From NCBI RefSeq assembly GCF_003640665.1, contig NZ_QQXL01000003.1, positions 186,001 to 250,000 on the forward strand: 64,000 bases of DNA, given 5' to 3'. The notes below the pieces were generated by a model. That model was given only the letters and a program-made list of their open reading frames with translations. It searched no databases and was not told the origin of the DNA. Source of the DNA: Galactobacter caseinivorans (GTDB lineage: Bacteria > Actinomycetota > Actinomycetes > Actinomycetales > Micrococcaceae). The translations under genes were made by a program, and so were the position numbers. Positions within the stretch are counted from its first letter, which is position 1; every line of letters begins with the position of its first letter. Of the stretch, positions 51,127-60,337 are shown piece after piece.

Positions 51127-51140
51127 CTCACAGCTGTGAG
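51127..51140. promoter_or_regulatory. Perfect palindrome in the bkd promoter region
   Basis: CTCACAGCTGTGAG, a perfect 14-bp palindrome, 103 bp upstream of the E1-alpha start and 63 bp upstream of the divergent isomerase start. Possible operator for either operon. Confidence 0.45.
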
Positions 51141-51242
51141 TAGCGTCACGTGGTGAGGTGCGGCTACCGCCGTGCCTCTGAGTCGGGTCTCCCGCGGCAC
51201 ACCCCCGCAGGCGGAAGGCCCCGATTGAGGAGGTGCTCCATC

Positions 51243-52379
51243 ATGGCGCTTGCCCCGAGCGAGAGAAACTTCACGGATCCCACGCCGGATCCCAGGGACG
51301 GCTCCGCCGTTCCGACCTTGTCGCTGTTGACGCCCCAGGGCGTCCGGACGACCAACGGACCCTACGCTGAGCGCGTCGCGGACATTGACGACGCCGAGCT
51401 CGCGAAGCTGTATTCCCAGATGATTGTCCAGCGCCGCATCGATGCAGAGGGCACCGCCCTGCAGCGTCAGGGGCAGCTGGCCCTCTGGGCGCCGTCCAAG
51501 GGCCAGGAGGCCGCGCAGATCGGCGCCGCGAGCGCCCTGCGAGAGACTGACTTCATCTTCCCCACCTATCGCGACCACGGCGTGATTCACTCCCGCGGTG
51601 TGGCCCCCGCGGAGGTCATGCGCCAGTGGCGTGGCGCCTCCCACGGCGGCTGGGACCCGCACGAGAAGAAGATGGCACCGGTGCAGATCATCATCGGTGC
51701 GCAGACGCTGCACGCCGTGGGCTACGCCATGGGCGCGGCCTTTGACGGCATGGGCGGTAGCTCCGTGGTGTTCTTGGGTGACGGTGCCACGAGCCAGGGT
51801 GACGTCAGCGAGGCCATGGTCTTTGCCGCGAGCTTCCACGCGCCCGTGCTGTTTTTCCTGGAGAACAACCAGTTCGCCATCTCCGAGCCGGTGGAGTTGC
51901 AGTCCCGCATCCCGCTGGTGGAGCGCCCCCGTGGCTTTGGCATCCGTTCCGTGCGCGTGGATGGCAACGACATCCTCGCTGTGGTCGCCGCCACCCGCGA
52001 GGCGCTGGAGCGCATGGACGCGGGGGAGGGCCCCCAGTTCATCGAGGCCGTGACCTTCCGCCAAGGCGCCCACACCACCGCGGATGACCCCACCAAGTAC
52101 CGCGCCAAGGAGCTGGAGGAGCACTGGGCCAAGCTGGATCCGATTGACCGCGTGGAGACCTACCTGCGCGGGCGTGGCATGGACACCGAGGCCATCGTTG
52201 ACTCCGCCCAGAAGGAGGCGGATGGCGTGGCCGCAGAGTTGCGCGCGGCCGTGATCGGCATGACGGAGAAGGATCCGGAGATGCTGTTTAAGCACGTGTA
52301 CTCGGAGCCGCACCCGCGCATTGCGGAGCAGCGCGAGGAATACATGGGCTACCTGGCGGACCTGGAGGATGGGGCATGA
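51243..52379 (+). CDS. bkdA: 2-oxoacid dehydrogenase E1 component, alpha subunit
   Basis: A 378-residue TPP enzyme. RIDAEGTALQRQGQLALWAP is the substrate entry region, the ThDP motif is FLGDGATSQGDVSEAMVFAA (GDG..N type), and the phosphorylation-loop-like segment RDHGVIHSRG precedes it. Pairs with E1-beta to decarboxylate a branched-chain 2-oxoacid (from Leu, Ile or Val) or pyruvate. The cluster with a leucine-degradation operon 4 kb away and the naming of Mycobacterium bkdABC favours the branched-chain role. ATG 51243 follows GGAGGTG; stop overlaps bkdB by 4 bp. Confidence 0.9.
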   Translation: MALAPSERNFTDPTPDPRDGSAVPTLSLLTPQGVRTTNGPYAERVADIDDAELAKLYSQMIVQRRIDAEGTALQRQGQLALWAPSKGQEAAQIGAASALRETDFIFPTYRDHGVIHSRGVAPAEVMRQWRGASHGGWDPHEKKMAPVQIIIGAQTLHAVGYAMGAAFDGMGGSSVVFLGDGATSQGDVSEAMVFAASFHAPVLFFLENNQFAISEPVELQSRIPLVERPRGFGIRSVRVDGNDILAVVAATREALERMDAGEGPQFIEAVTFRQGAHTTADDPTKYRAKELEEHWAKLDPIDRVETYLRGRGMDTEAIVDSAQKEADGVAAELRAAVIGMTEKDPEMLFKHVYSEPHPRIAEQREEYMGYLADLEDGA

Positions 52380-53446
52380 GCCAGCAGGCACAGGCGGCGC
52401 CCGCCGCAGAGGCGAGCACCAAAAAGCTCACCTTCGCCAAGGCCATCAACGCCGCGCTGGACACGGCGCTGGCGGGTGATGAGCGGGTGCTGCTCATGGG
52501 AGAGGACATCGGCAAGCTGGGCGGCGTCTTCCGCGTGACGGACGGCCTGCAGGCCACGCACGGGGAGCAGCGGGTCATCGATACCCCGCTGGCAGAGTCC
52601 GGCATTGTTGGCACGGCCGTTGGCCTGACTTTCCGTGGATTCCGGCCCATCGTGGAGATCCAGTTTGATGGCTTTGTGTACCCGGCGTTTGACCAGATCG
52701 TGGCGCAGGTCGCCAAGCTGACCATGCGCACGGATGGCAGGCACAAGATGCCCATGGTCATCCGCATTCCCTTTGGCGGTGAAAACGGTTCCCCGGAGCA
52801 TCACTCGGAGTCACCGGAGGCGTACTTCATGCACACCGCCGGCCTGCGCGTGGTGGCACCCGGCACCCCGCAGGACGCACACGACATGCTGCTGCAGGCC
52901 ATCGCTAGCGATGACCCCGTGATCTACCTGGAGCCCAAGCGCCGCTACTACGAGTCAGCGCAGGTGGATGTGAACGCGATCAGCGCCGCGCCCGCCCTGG
53001 ATTCTGCGCTGGTGCGCCGGGCGGGAAGCGACGTGACGCTGGCCGTCTATGGCCCCCTGGTCAAGACCGGGCTGGACGCAGCAGAGGCGGCCGCCGCGGA
53101 CGGCACCAGCGTTGAGGTGGTAGACCTTCGCAGCCTCTCGCCCCTGGACTTCGGGACGCTGGCGGCCTCCGTGCGCCACACCGGTCGCCTGGTCGTGGCA
53201 CATGAGGCCTCCCGCACCGGAGGTGTGGGCGCTGAGGTCTCCGCTGCCATCACCGAGCGGTGCTTCGAGTACCTGGAGCACGCCCCGGTGCGCGTCACCG
53301 GCTTCGACATTCCCTATCCGCCGGCCTACCTGGAGCATTTCCATGTGCCGGATCGGGACAGGATCCTGGACGGAATTGATCACGCTTTGGGCCGTTTTGA
53401 TGGAGTTGGACTGGATTCCTCCGAGCGTCAAGGGGGATCACACTGA
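52376..53446 (+). CDS. bkdB: 2-oxoacid dehydrogenase E1 component, beta subunit
   Basis: A 356-residue E1-beta with the transketolase fold: LMGEDIGKLGGVFRVTDGLQ, DTPLAESGIVGTAVGLTFRG, FDGFVYPAFDQIVAQVAKLT and VEVVDLRSLSPLDFGTLAA. Forms the E1 heterotetramer with the upstream alpha subunit. ATGAG overlap upstream and TGATG junction downstream show tight translational coupling. Confidence 0.93.
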   Translation: MSQQAQAAPAAEASTKKLTFAKAINAALDTALAGDERVLLMGEDIGKLGGVFRVTDGLQATHGEQRVIDTPLAESGIVGTAVGLTFRGFRPIVEIQFDGFVYPAFDQIVAQVAKLTMRTDGRHKMPMVIRIPFGGENGSPEHHSESPEAYFMHTAGLRVVAPGTPQDAHDMLLQAIASDDPVIYLEPKRRYYESAQVDVNAISAAPALDSALVRRAGSDVTLAVYGPLVKTGLDAAEAAAADGTSVEVVDLRSLSPLDFGTLAASVRHTGRLVVAHEASRTGGVGAEVSAAITERCFEYLEHAPVRVTGFDIPYPPAYLEHFHVPDRDRILDGIDHALGRFDGVGLDSSERQGGSH

Positions 53447-54906
53447 TGCAGATTGTCTTCCCCCTGCCAGATCTCGGTGAGGGTCTGACCGAGTCAGAGG
53501 TTGTCTCCTGGAACGTCAAGGAGGGTGAAATGGTCACCCTCAATCAAGTCCTGGGAGAAGTAGAGACGGCCAAGGCCGTGGTAGAGCTGCCCAGCCCCTA
53601 CGCCGGCATGATCGGCCTGTTGCACGCCGGTCCCGGCGATGTGGTGGAGGTGGGCAAGCCGCTGGTCACCTTCCAGGTGGAGGGTGAGGAGCCCGCCCCG
53701 GATGATGAGGACGAGCGCACGCCGTCGCTCGTGGGCTACGGCGCGCCCACCCACGGGGACGCCCCCGTGCGGCGCCGCCGCGGCCGCGGTGCTGGCGCGC
53801 ATTCCGCGTCGCAGATCTCCGGCGCCCAGGTCTCCGGGGGCCAGCCCTCCGGCGCCCAGATCACCAGCCCGACGGAGTTCGCTCCGGTGGGAACGCCCAT
53901 GCCGCCCGCGGCGTCGGCACCGCAGGCGCCGGTGGATGCGCCGGCTTCGGACGTGAGCCCGACGCCGGGCCCACGCACCGATCGCCCCCGCTCCACCCCG
54001 CCCGTGCGCAAATTGGCGCGCGATGCCGGCGTGGACCTGGAGGCGCTGGTGGGCACCGGCATGGACGGGCTCATCACGCGTGAGGACGTCACGGCGGCCA
54101 TCGCCGGGGGCGTCGCCTCGCAGGGTTCCGCCCAGGAATCCGCGCAGGCCCCGCAGTCTGCCTCCGCCGGTGAGTCGGGTCGTGAGGGGCTACGCACCTT
54201 GGGTGGCCGTCCTCGCACCTGGCAGGTGCCCGTCAAGGGCGTCAAGAAGGCCACGGCCAACGCGATGGTGGCCTCGATGCGGGATCAGCCGCAGGTCACC
54301 GAGTTCCTGACCGTGGATGTCACGCGGTCCATGGAGCTCATCGCAGAGCTGAAGCGGGACCGCGAGTTCCGCGACGTGAAGTTCTCGCCGTTGACGCTGG
54401 TCTCCAAGGCGGTCTGCATCGCCATGGAACGCGAGCCGGGCCTGAACGCGCGCTGGGCGGAGCAGAACATCACCATGCAGTCCTTCGTGAACCTCGGCAT
54501 CGCCGCGGCCACGGAGCGCGGCCTGGTGGTACCGAACATCAAGGACGCGCAGGCGCTCTCGCTCAAGGAGCTGGCGCTGGCCATCAATGACCTCGCGGCC
54601 ACGGCTCGCGCGGGCAAGACGGCCGCCTCTCATCTCTCCGGTGGGACGTTCACGATCACCAACGTGGGCGTGTTTGGGGTGGATGCCGGCACCCCGATTC
54701 TGAATCCGGGGGAGACCGGCATCCTGGCGATTGGCCAGGTGCGCAGGACCCCGTGGGAGCACCGCGGGGAGATTGCGCTGCGCGAGGTCATGACGCTCTC
54801 GCTCACCTTTGATCACCGCGTGGTGGATGGTGCAGAGGGTAGTCGGTTCCTGGCGGACATCGGTGCCATCCTCAACAACCCAGGGCGCACGCTGACGATG
54901 CTCTGA
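53446..54906 (+). CDS. bkdC: 2-oxoacid dehydrogenase E2 component (dihydrolipoamide acyltransferase)
   Basis: A 486-residue E2. One lipoyl domain (residues 1-80) with lipoylated K43 in EVETAKAVVELPSPYAG; a Pro/Ala/Ser-rich flexible linker; an E1/E3-binding domain with STPPVRKLARDAGVDLEALV then GTGMDGLITREDVTAA; a second linker; and the catalytic core ending TFDHRVVDGAEGSRFLADIG (His and Asp of the acyltransferase site). The linker carries a partial dispersed 12-mer (53908). No E3 gene is in the window, so lipoamide dehydrogenase comes from elsewhere. Perfect terminator after the stop. Confidence 0.95.
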   Translation: MQIVFPLPDLGEGLTESEVVSWNVKEGEMVTLNQVLGEVETAKAVVELPSPYAGMIGLLHAGPGDVVEVGKPLVTFQVEGEEPAPDDEDERTPSLVGYGAPTHGDAPVRRRRGRGAGAHSASQISGAQVSGGQPSGAQITSPTEFAPVGTPMPPAASAPQAPVDAPASDVSPTPGPRTDRPRSTPPVRKLARDAGVDLEALVGTGMDGLITREDVTAAIAGGVASQGSAQESAQAPQSASAGESGREGLRTLGGRPRTWQVPVKGVKKATANAMVASMRDQPQVTEFLTVDVTRSMELIAELKRDREFRDVKFSPLTLVSKAVCIAMEREPGLNARWAEQNITMQSFVNLGIAAATERGLVVPNIKDAQALSLKELALAINDLAATARAGKTAASHLSGGTFTITNVGVFGVDAGTPILNPGETGILAIGQVRRTPWEHRGEIALREVMTLSLTFDHRVVDGAEGSRFLADIGAILNNPGRTLTML

Positions 54907-54929
54907 GCCGGTGGTTCAACCCACGCACA

Positions 54930-54973
54930 GAACGACGGGGGCGGTCACCGAAAGGTGACCGCCCCCGTCGTTC
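54930..54973 (+). terminator. bkd operon terminator, 20-bp perfect stem
   Basis: Perfect 20-bp stem closing a GAAA tetraloop, 24 bp after the E2 stop; followed directly by a degenerate tandem repeat rather than a T-run. Confidence 0.9.
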
Positions 54974-55042
54974 AGGCAAAGACGTGCAGGCAAAGACCTG
55001 CGGGAAAGGATGCGCAGGAAAGGATCCGCAGGGAAAGCCGTG
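54973..55042. repeat. Five degenerate 14-bp tandem repeats
   Basis: Units CAGGCAAAGACGTG, CAGGCAAAGACCTG, CGGGAAAGGATGCG, CAGGAAAGGATCCG, CAGGGAAAGCCGTG run head to tail without gaps, then a partial unit. They lie between the bkd terminator and the 3' end of the reverse-strand GNAT gene and encode nothing obvious. Confidence 0.85.
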
Positions 55043-55088
55043 CGGTGAAGCGTGCCGCTATCCGCGCAGGCTCCAGCGCGGAGCCGGC

Positions 55089-55553
55089 TCAGCGCAGCTC
55101 GAGGATGTCCTCGCTGACCACCGCGGCGCGGGCGTTGGAGAAGTCCTTTGACTCGCCGATCTTGACGAAGCCACGGCGCTCAAGCATGACCTGCGCGCCC
55201 ATGTTGTCTGCCACCACGCGGGCGCGCACGGGACGGGCCGGGAACTCCTTCAGGAACGCGTCCACGGCGGCCGTGGTGATGCCCTTGCCCCAGAATTCCT
55301 TGGCGGTCCAGAAGGAGAGCTCCTGGATGCCGTCGTAGGGGTAGAGCACAATGGAACCGGCCACAACGCCGTCCTGCTCGATGGTGCGCAGGACCGTCTC
55401 CGGGTCCCGCATCATCAGTCCCCAGTGGTAGTTGAAGACGCCGCGATCCGCCGGGTTCTTGGCGGTGAAGGCGGCCATCTCGTTGGCCTCGGGATCGAGC
55501 TGCTGCTCAAAGAAGCGGTCGAGGTCGCCGGGTTCGACGGGGCGGAGCTTCAC
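55089..55553 (-). CDS. GNAT-family N-acetyltransferase (RimJ/RimL-like)
   Basis: A 154-residue acetyltransferase: MKLRPVEPGDLDRFFEQQLD, then YHWGLMMRDPETVLRTIEQD, acetyl-CoA site FWGKGITTAAVDAFLKEF, and ARVVADNMGAQVMLERRGFV with KIGES. This is the Acetyltransf_3 (RimL-like) pattern used for acylating ribosomal protein termini or small amines; substrate unknown. GTG 55553 with AGGAGG five bases upstream; the longer frame is discarded. Confidence 0.87.
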   Translation of the reverse strand: MKLRPVEPGDLDRFFEQQLDPEANEMAAFTAKNPADRGVFNYHWGLMMRDPETVLRTIEQDGVVAGSIVLYPYDGIQELSFWTAKEFWGKGITTAAVDAFLKEFPARPVRARVVADNMGAQVMLERRGFVKIGESKDFSNARAAVVSEDILELR

Positions 55554-55623
55554 AATGCCTCCTGGGGGCTTGGTGGGTGGTGACAATCTGGTGCGGCGCA
55601 AGGGTGTGCGCCACAACACCCTG

Positions 55624-56235
55624 TCACCTTACCGCCGCTGAACCGCTCGCGCCCCGCAGAGGCGCGCGCTGGGCGGTCAGCGCGGCAAGGGAGAGCTGGG
55701 TCAGCAGCGCCTCCGGGTCGGGAACGGCTCCGGAGCGGCGCAGCCCGTGCGGGGTGGAGTTGAGCAGCCCCAGCGCCGCGTGAACCCGCAGGCCAAGCTC
55801 GGCTGGTTCCGCTCCCGGCAGGTGTGGGGCCAGCGCGTTGACCCAGAGCTGCACGTACTCCGCTTGCAGGGAGCGCACGCGGTGACTCGCTGCGGCCTCG
55901 AGACTGGTCAGCTCGCGCTCCTGCACCCGAATGATGGCGGCCTCGCTCACGGCAAAGCGCGCGTGGGCGGCGCAGAGGGCGTGCAGGGGATCGGGGGCGG
56001 CCGCGGCGGCCAATCCGCCGGCGAGCAGGCGCTCGGAGACGTCGATCAGCAACTCGGCGAGCAGCTCATGCTTGGAATCGAAGTGCCGATACACGGCCGG
56101 CGCGCTGACCCCGGCCTCCGCGGCGACGGCGCCGAGGGTCGTGGAGTGGAAGCCCTCCGCGGCAAAGAGTGCGGCGGCGGCGCCGAGCAGTTCCGAGCGG
56201 CGCCTGGCCTTGGCGCTCTCGCGTTCCGAGGGCAT
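55624..56235 (-). CDS. TetR regulator of leucine degradation (BkaR-like)
   Basis: A 203-residue TetR protein: RRRSELLGAAAALFAAEGFH then STTLGAVAAEAGVSAPAVYR HFDSK is the HTH, and the C-terminal domain contains a FadR-like ligand pocket (SHRVRSLQAEYVQLWVNALA). Located divergent from accD1-accA1-acd-maoC-citE exactly as Rv2506 (BkaR) is next to the same genes in Mycobacterium. A perfect 10-bp dyad lies in the shared promoter. It probably releases DNA when a branched-chain acyl-CoA binds. AGGAGG precedes ATG 56235. Confidence 0.87.
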   Translation of the reverse strand: MPSERESAKARRRSELLGAAAALFAAEGFHSTTLGAVAAEAGVSAPAVYRHFDSKHELLAELLIDVSERLLAGGLAAAAAPDPLHALCAAHARFAVSEAAIIRVQERELTSLEAAASHRVRSLQAEYVQLWVNALAPHLPGAEPAELGLRVHAALGLLNSTPHGLRRSGAVPDPEALLTQLSLAALTAQRAPLRGASGSAAVR

Positions 56236-56327
56236 GGGTTCCTCCTGTGGACGGGCCGGTGAGCGGGCGGGCGGCGTTCCGTGCTGCTCAGCCCTAGACA
56301 AGGGTGATGCCGCTCACTAGTGTCGAG

Positions 56328-56351
56328 TTCAGTGAATCACCATTCACTGAA
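56328..56351. promoter_or_regulatory. TetR operator for the leucine-degradation operon
   Basis: Perfect 10-bp inverted repeat (TTCAGTGAAT and ATTCACTGAA around CACC), 61 bp before the accD1 start and 93 bp before the tetR start. The size (24 bp) and symmetry fit a TetR-dimer-pair site that would repress both directions. Confidence 0.75.
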
Positions 56352-56411
56352 ATTGTCCCGCCCGGTCCATCCGCGCGATGCCGGGCGCCCCACTTCAGCG
56401 AGGAGGCTGTG

Positions 56412-58034
56412 GTGCCGACCCTGAGCACCCAGGTGGACCCCACCGACCCCATTGCCCAGGCCCGTGCCCAGGCGAACCAGAGCCTGGACCGGGAGCTTCG
56501 CACCCGCCTTGAGCGCGCAGCGCTCGGTGGCCCGCAGTCCTCCAGAGACCGGCACGTGGGCCGCGGCAAGCTGTTGCCGCGGGACCGCGTGGCCCGTCTG
56601 CTTGATCCAGGCTCGCCCTTCCTTGAGGTGGCCCCCCTCGCGGCAGAGGAGATGTACGACGGCGCGGCGCCGGGTGCCGGCCTCGTGGTCGGCATTGGCC
56701 TGGTGCAGGGCCGCCACGTGATGGTGGTCTGCAACGACGCCACGGTCAAGGGCGGAAGCTACTTCCCCATGACGGTGAAGAAGCATCTGCGCGCACAGGA
56801 GGTGGCGATGGAGAATCGCCTGCCCTGCGTGTACCTCGTGGACTCCGGCGGCGCCAACCTTCCGCGCCAGGACGAGGTCTTCCCCGACCGGGAGCACTTT
56901 GGGCGGATCTTCTTTAACCAGGCCCAGATGTCTGCGGCCAAGATCCCGCAGATCGCCGCCGTGCTTGGCTCCTGCACCGCAGGAGGCGCCTACGTGCCCG
57001 CCATGAGCGACGAATCGGTGATCGTGCGCAATCAGGGCACCATCTTCCTGGGTGGGCCACCGCTCGTGAAGGCAGCCATCGGCGAGGACATCACGGCGGA
57101 GGAGTTGGGCGGCGGAGACCTGCACGCCCGCGTCTCCGGCGTGGTGGATCACCTAGCTGAAGACGACGCACACGCGCTCCAGATTGTCCGGGACATCGTC
57201 GCGACCCTGCCCGCACCCGCGGTCCCCTTTGACGCAGGAACCCTCGCGGACGCCGTCGAGCCCCTGCTGCCAGCCGCCGGTCCCTCCGGCCTGGAGGCCG
57301 TGATTCCGGTGGACGTCAACGAGCCCTACGACGCACACGAGGTGATTGCCCGGCTGGTGGATGGCTCCGAGCTGGAGGAGTTCAAGCCGGAGTTTGGTAC
57401 CACGCTCATCACCGGCTTCGCCAGGATCGGCGGGCACCGCGTAGGCATCCTCGCCAACAACGGCGTGCTCTTCTCCGCCTCAGCGCAGAAGGGCGCCCAC
57501 TTCATTGAGCTCTGCGATCAGCGCGGCATCCCGCTGCTGTTCCTGCAAAACATCTCCGGCTTCATGGTCGGCTCCGCTGCGGAGGCCGGCGGCATCGCCA
57601 AGGACGGCGCCAAGTTGGTCACCGCGGTCGCCACGGCGCGCGTACCCAAGCTCACCGTGGTGGTGGGTGGCTCCTTCGGTGCAGGCAACTACGCCATGTC
57701 CGGGCGCGCCTATCAGCCGCGGTTCCTCTGGATGTGGCCCAACGCCCGCATCTCCGTGATGGGCGGGCGGCAGGCGGCGAGCGTGCTCTCCACCGTCAAG
57801 CGGGACGCCCTGGCGCGTGAGGGCCAGGAATTCACCGCCGAGCAGGAGGCGGAGTTCAGCGCCCCCACGCTGGCCCAATACGAGCACCAGGGCAGCCCGT
57901 GGTACTCCACGGCCAGGCTCTGGGACGACGGCGTCATTGCGCCGAGCGACACCCGACGGATCCTGGCTCAGGCCCTGGACGTCATCACCCGCACGCCCCT
58001 GCCGGAGACCTCCTTCGGCCTGTTCAGGATGTGA
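56412..58034 (+). CDS. accD1: Acyl-CoA carboxylase beta subunit (3-methylcrotonyl-CoA type)
   Basis: A 540-residue carboxyltransferase. [20 protein letters not shown] then [16 protein letters not shown] is the subunit start; [80 protein letters not shown] and [20 protein letters not shown] are the crotonase-fold oxyanion and biotin-pocket segments, with the YDGAAPGAG feature shared by MccB. It moves CO2 from biotin to 3-methylcrotonyl-CoA in leucine breakdown. GTG 56412 has AGGAGG at spacing 5. The stop overlaps accA1 by 4 bp (GTGA). Confidence 0.93.
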   Translation: MPTLSTQVDPTDPIAQARAQANQSLDRELRTRLERAALGGPQSSRDRHVGRGKLLPRDRVARLLDPGSPFLEVAPLAAEEMYDGAAPGAGLVVGIGLVQGRHVMVVCNDATVKGGSYFPMTVKKHLRAQEVAMENRLPCVYLVDSGGANLPRQDEVFPDREHFGRIFFNQAQMSAAKIPQIAAVLGSCTAGGAYVPAMSDESVIVRNQGTIFLGGPPLVKAAIGEDITAEELGGGDLHARVSGVVDHLAEDDAHALQIVRDIVATLPAPAVPFDAGTLADAVEPLLPAAGPSGLEAVIPVDVNEPYDAHEVIARLVDGSELEEFKPEFGTTLITGFARIGGHRVGILANNGVLFSASAQKGAHFIELCDQRGIPLLFLQNISGFMVGSAAEAGGIAKDGAKLVTAVATARVPKLTVVVGGSFGAGNYAMSGRAYQPRFLWMWPNARISVMGGRQAASVLSTVKRDALAREGQEFTAEQEAEFSAPTLAQYEHQGSPWYSTARLWDDGVIAPSDTRRILAQALDVITRTPLPETSFGLFRM

Positions 58035-60337
58035 GCGCCGTGAATCAGGCAACACCTCAGAACCCCACCGCTTCGCAGACGGCCGCCGGCCCGCAGGCCA
58101 CCTCCGGGTCCCAGACCTTCGTCGGCACCGTGCTGATCGCCAATCGCGGCGAGATTGCGCGGCGCATCATCCGCAGCGTGCATGCCCTTGGCCTGCGCGC
58201 GGTGGCCGTCTACTCGGACGCGGACGCCGCCGCGGCGCACGTGCGTGAGGCGGACGTGGCCGTGCGCATTGGCCCAGCACCCGCCGCACAGTCCTATCTT
58301 GACCAGGATGCGGTCATCGCCGCCGCCGTCGCCACCGGGGCGGATGCCGTGCACCCCGGCTACGGCTTCCTCTCAGAAAACGCCGTCTTTGGCCAGGCGC
58401 TGGAGCGCGCCGGCATCACCTTCGTTGGCCCCAACGCCGAGGCGCTGGATGTCATGGCGGACAAGATTACGGCAAAGAATCACGTCAGCGCCGCCGGGGT
58501 CCCCGTGACCCCAGGCGTGGCGGAGGCGGGATTGAGCGATGAACAGCTCATGGACCGCGCTGCCGAGGTGGGCTACCCGCTGCTCATCAAGCCGAGCGCG
58601 GGCGGCGGCGGCCAGGGCATGGTGGAGGTCCACGAGAGCGGCGAACTGGCCGCGTCCCTGGCCTCCGCCCGCCGCACGGCCCGCTCCTCCTTTGGCGATG
58701 ACACGCTCTTCCTTGAGCGCCTGGTCACCACGCCCCGACACATCGAGGTGCAAATCCTCGCGGACAAGCTCGGCAACGTGGTGCACCTCGGCGAGCGCGA
58801 GTGCTCACTGCAGCGCCGCCATCAGAAGGTCATCGAGGAGGCTCCGGCCCCGCTGTTGGAGGGGCTCGACGACGCTGGGGTTGCCTTGCGCGCCCGGCTG
58901 GGCGCCGCCGCCGTGGAGGCCGCGCGCTCCGTGAACTACGTTGGCGCGGGCACCGTGGAGTTCCTGGTCTCAGACGAGCGCCCGGATGAGTTCTTCTTCA
59001 TGGAGATGAACACGCGCCTGCAGGTGGAGCATCCGGTCACCGAGGAGGTGGTGCGCGTGCGCGGCGCCGCCCTTGACCTGGTGGCTTGGCAGATTCGCAT
59101 CGCCGCCGGCGAGGCACTGGACTTCATGCAGGATGAGGTGGAGTTGGTGGGCCACGCGGCGGAGGCACGCGTGTACGCCGAGCGCCCGCAGGATGGCTTT
59201 TTGCCCGCCGTGGGCCCAGTGCGCCACGTGCGTTTCCCTTCGGGGCCGGGCGTGCGTGTGGATGCGGCCCTGGACGGGCCGGGGGAGGTCTCTTCTTTCT
59301 ACGACCCCATGATCGCCAAGGTGATTGCCTCCGGCCGGGACCGTGCGGAGTCGTTGCGGCGCCTGGACGAGGCGCTTGCCGGGACCTTCGTGGCCGGATC
59401 CGGCACCAACGTTGACTACCTGCGCCGCCTCATCTCGGACCCGGATGTGCGGGCCGGGCGCCTGGATACCGGGCTGATTGGGCGCAAGCCAGAGCTGACT
59501 CAACCGGTGCAGAACCAGGACGCCTCCGCCGTCGCGAGCGTTGCCGCCGCACACCTTGAGGTGCGGGCCGGGCGTGCACAGGCGCTCCTTGAGCCGCTGG
59601 CACCGACGCCTGGCAGCGCCGCCCACCCCGCGGCGTCGGGCCGTGGAGCCGCCGCGCAGCGCGTGTCCGCCGCCTGGGGAGCAGACGGCTTCCGGGCCGG
59701 CGGCCCGGCCCAGCCCGTGGCTCTTCGCCTGCGCTCGGAGGACGGGCAGAGCCTGGACGCCGAGCTGATGCTCACGGCCAACGGTGCCGCAGGCGGGACC
59801 GGAAGCCTCGAATGGAGCGGCGGCCGCGTCACCCGCCATGCTGAGGCCACCGTGCAGGAACTGCGCCTCGTCGTGGACGGCGCCCACGCCGGAGCCGCCA
59901 CCCTGGTGCACACGGGCGGCGCCGCACCGGAACTCTGGGTCCACCTTGACGGCACCACACTGCACGTCAGCGCGCCGCTGCGCGCCGAACGCACCCGCCT
60001 GGCGCTCGCCGAGCGCGAGGTGGAGGCCGGCGGAGGCGATCCGCGGGCGCTGGCGCCCATGACCGGGACCGTGTCCATGGTGCACGCATCCTCCGGCCAG
60101 CACGTGAGCGCTGGGGAGCCGCTGCTGGCGATCGAGGCCATGAAGATGGAACACGCCGTGCTGGCGCCGCTGGACGGCGTGCTCACCCTGCACGTCGGCT
60201 CCGGGGAACAGGTGGCACAAGGCGCCGTGGTCGCCACGGTGGAGCCGCACCCCGAACCGCACCCCGAGCGCGACGGCGCAGAAACACTTACGGGGCCCGC
60301 CACCGCGGCGCCCGCCAACGATCAGGAGCAGTCATGA
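58031..60337 (+). CDS. accA1: Acyl-CoA carboxylase alpha subunit (biotin carboxylase plus carrier)
   Basis: A 768-residue fusion. Biotin carboxylase: [40 protein letters not shown] then [13 protein letters not shown]-grasp [37 protein letters not shown] less conserved middle (about 500-660, with a dispersed 12-mer copy) and a biotinyl domain at the end with K705 in [15 protein letters not shown]. It carries out ATP-dependent biotin carboxylation and feeds AccD1. GTG 58031 (GTGA overlap) is used; GTG 58040 is possible. Confidence 0.93.
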   Translation: MSAVNQATPQNPTASQTAAGPQATSGSQTFVGTVLIANRGEIARRIIRSVHALGLRAVAVYSDADAAAAHVREADVAVRIGPAPAAQSYLDQDAVIAAAVATGADAVHPGYGFLSENAVFGQALERAGITFVGPNAEALDVMADKITAKNHVSAAGVPVTPGVAEAGLSDEQLMDRAAEVGYPLLIKPSAGGGGQGMVEVHESGELAASLASARRTARSSFGDDTLFLERLVTTPRHIEVQILADKLGNVVHLGERECSLQRRHQKVIEEAPAPLLEGLDDAGVALRARLGAAAVEAARSVNYVGAGTVEFLVSDERPDEFFFMEMNTRLQVEHPVTEEVVRVRGAALDLVAWQIRIAAGEALDFMQDEVELVGHAAEARVYAERPQDGFLPAVGPVRHVRFPSGPGVRVDAALDGPGEVSSFYDPMIAKVIASGRDRAESLRRLDEALAGTFVAGSGTNVDYLRRLISDPDVRAGRLDTGLIGRKPELTQPVQNQDASAVASVAAAHLEVRAGRAQALLEPLAPTPGSAAHPAASGRGAAAQRVSAAWGADGFRAGGPAQPVALRLRSEDGQSLDAELMLTANGAAGGTGSLEWSGGRVTRHAEATVQELRLVVDGAHAGAATLVHTGGAAPELWVHLDGTTLHVSAPLRAERTRLALAEREVEAGGGDPRALAPMTGTVSMVHASSGQHVSAGEPLLAIEAMKMEHAVLAPLDGVLTLHVGSGEQVAQGAVVATVEPHPEPHPERDGAETLTGPATAAPANDQEQS

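Noticed and set aside
55089-55619. Longer start for the GNAT protein at 55619
   Set aside because: The ribosome site AGGAGG is correctly placed only for GTG 55553, and the upstream residues (LWRTPLRRTRL) are not family-like.
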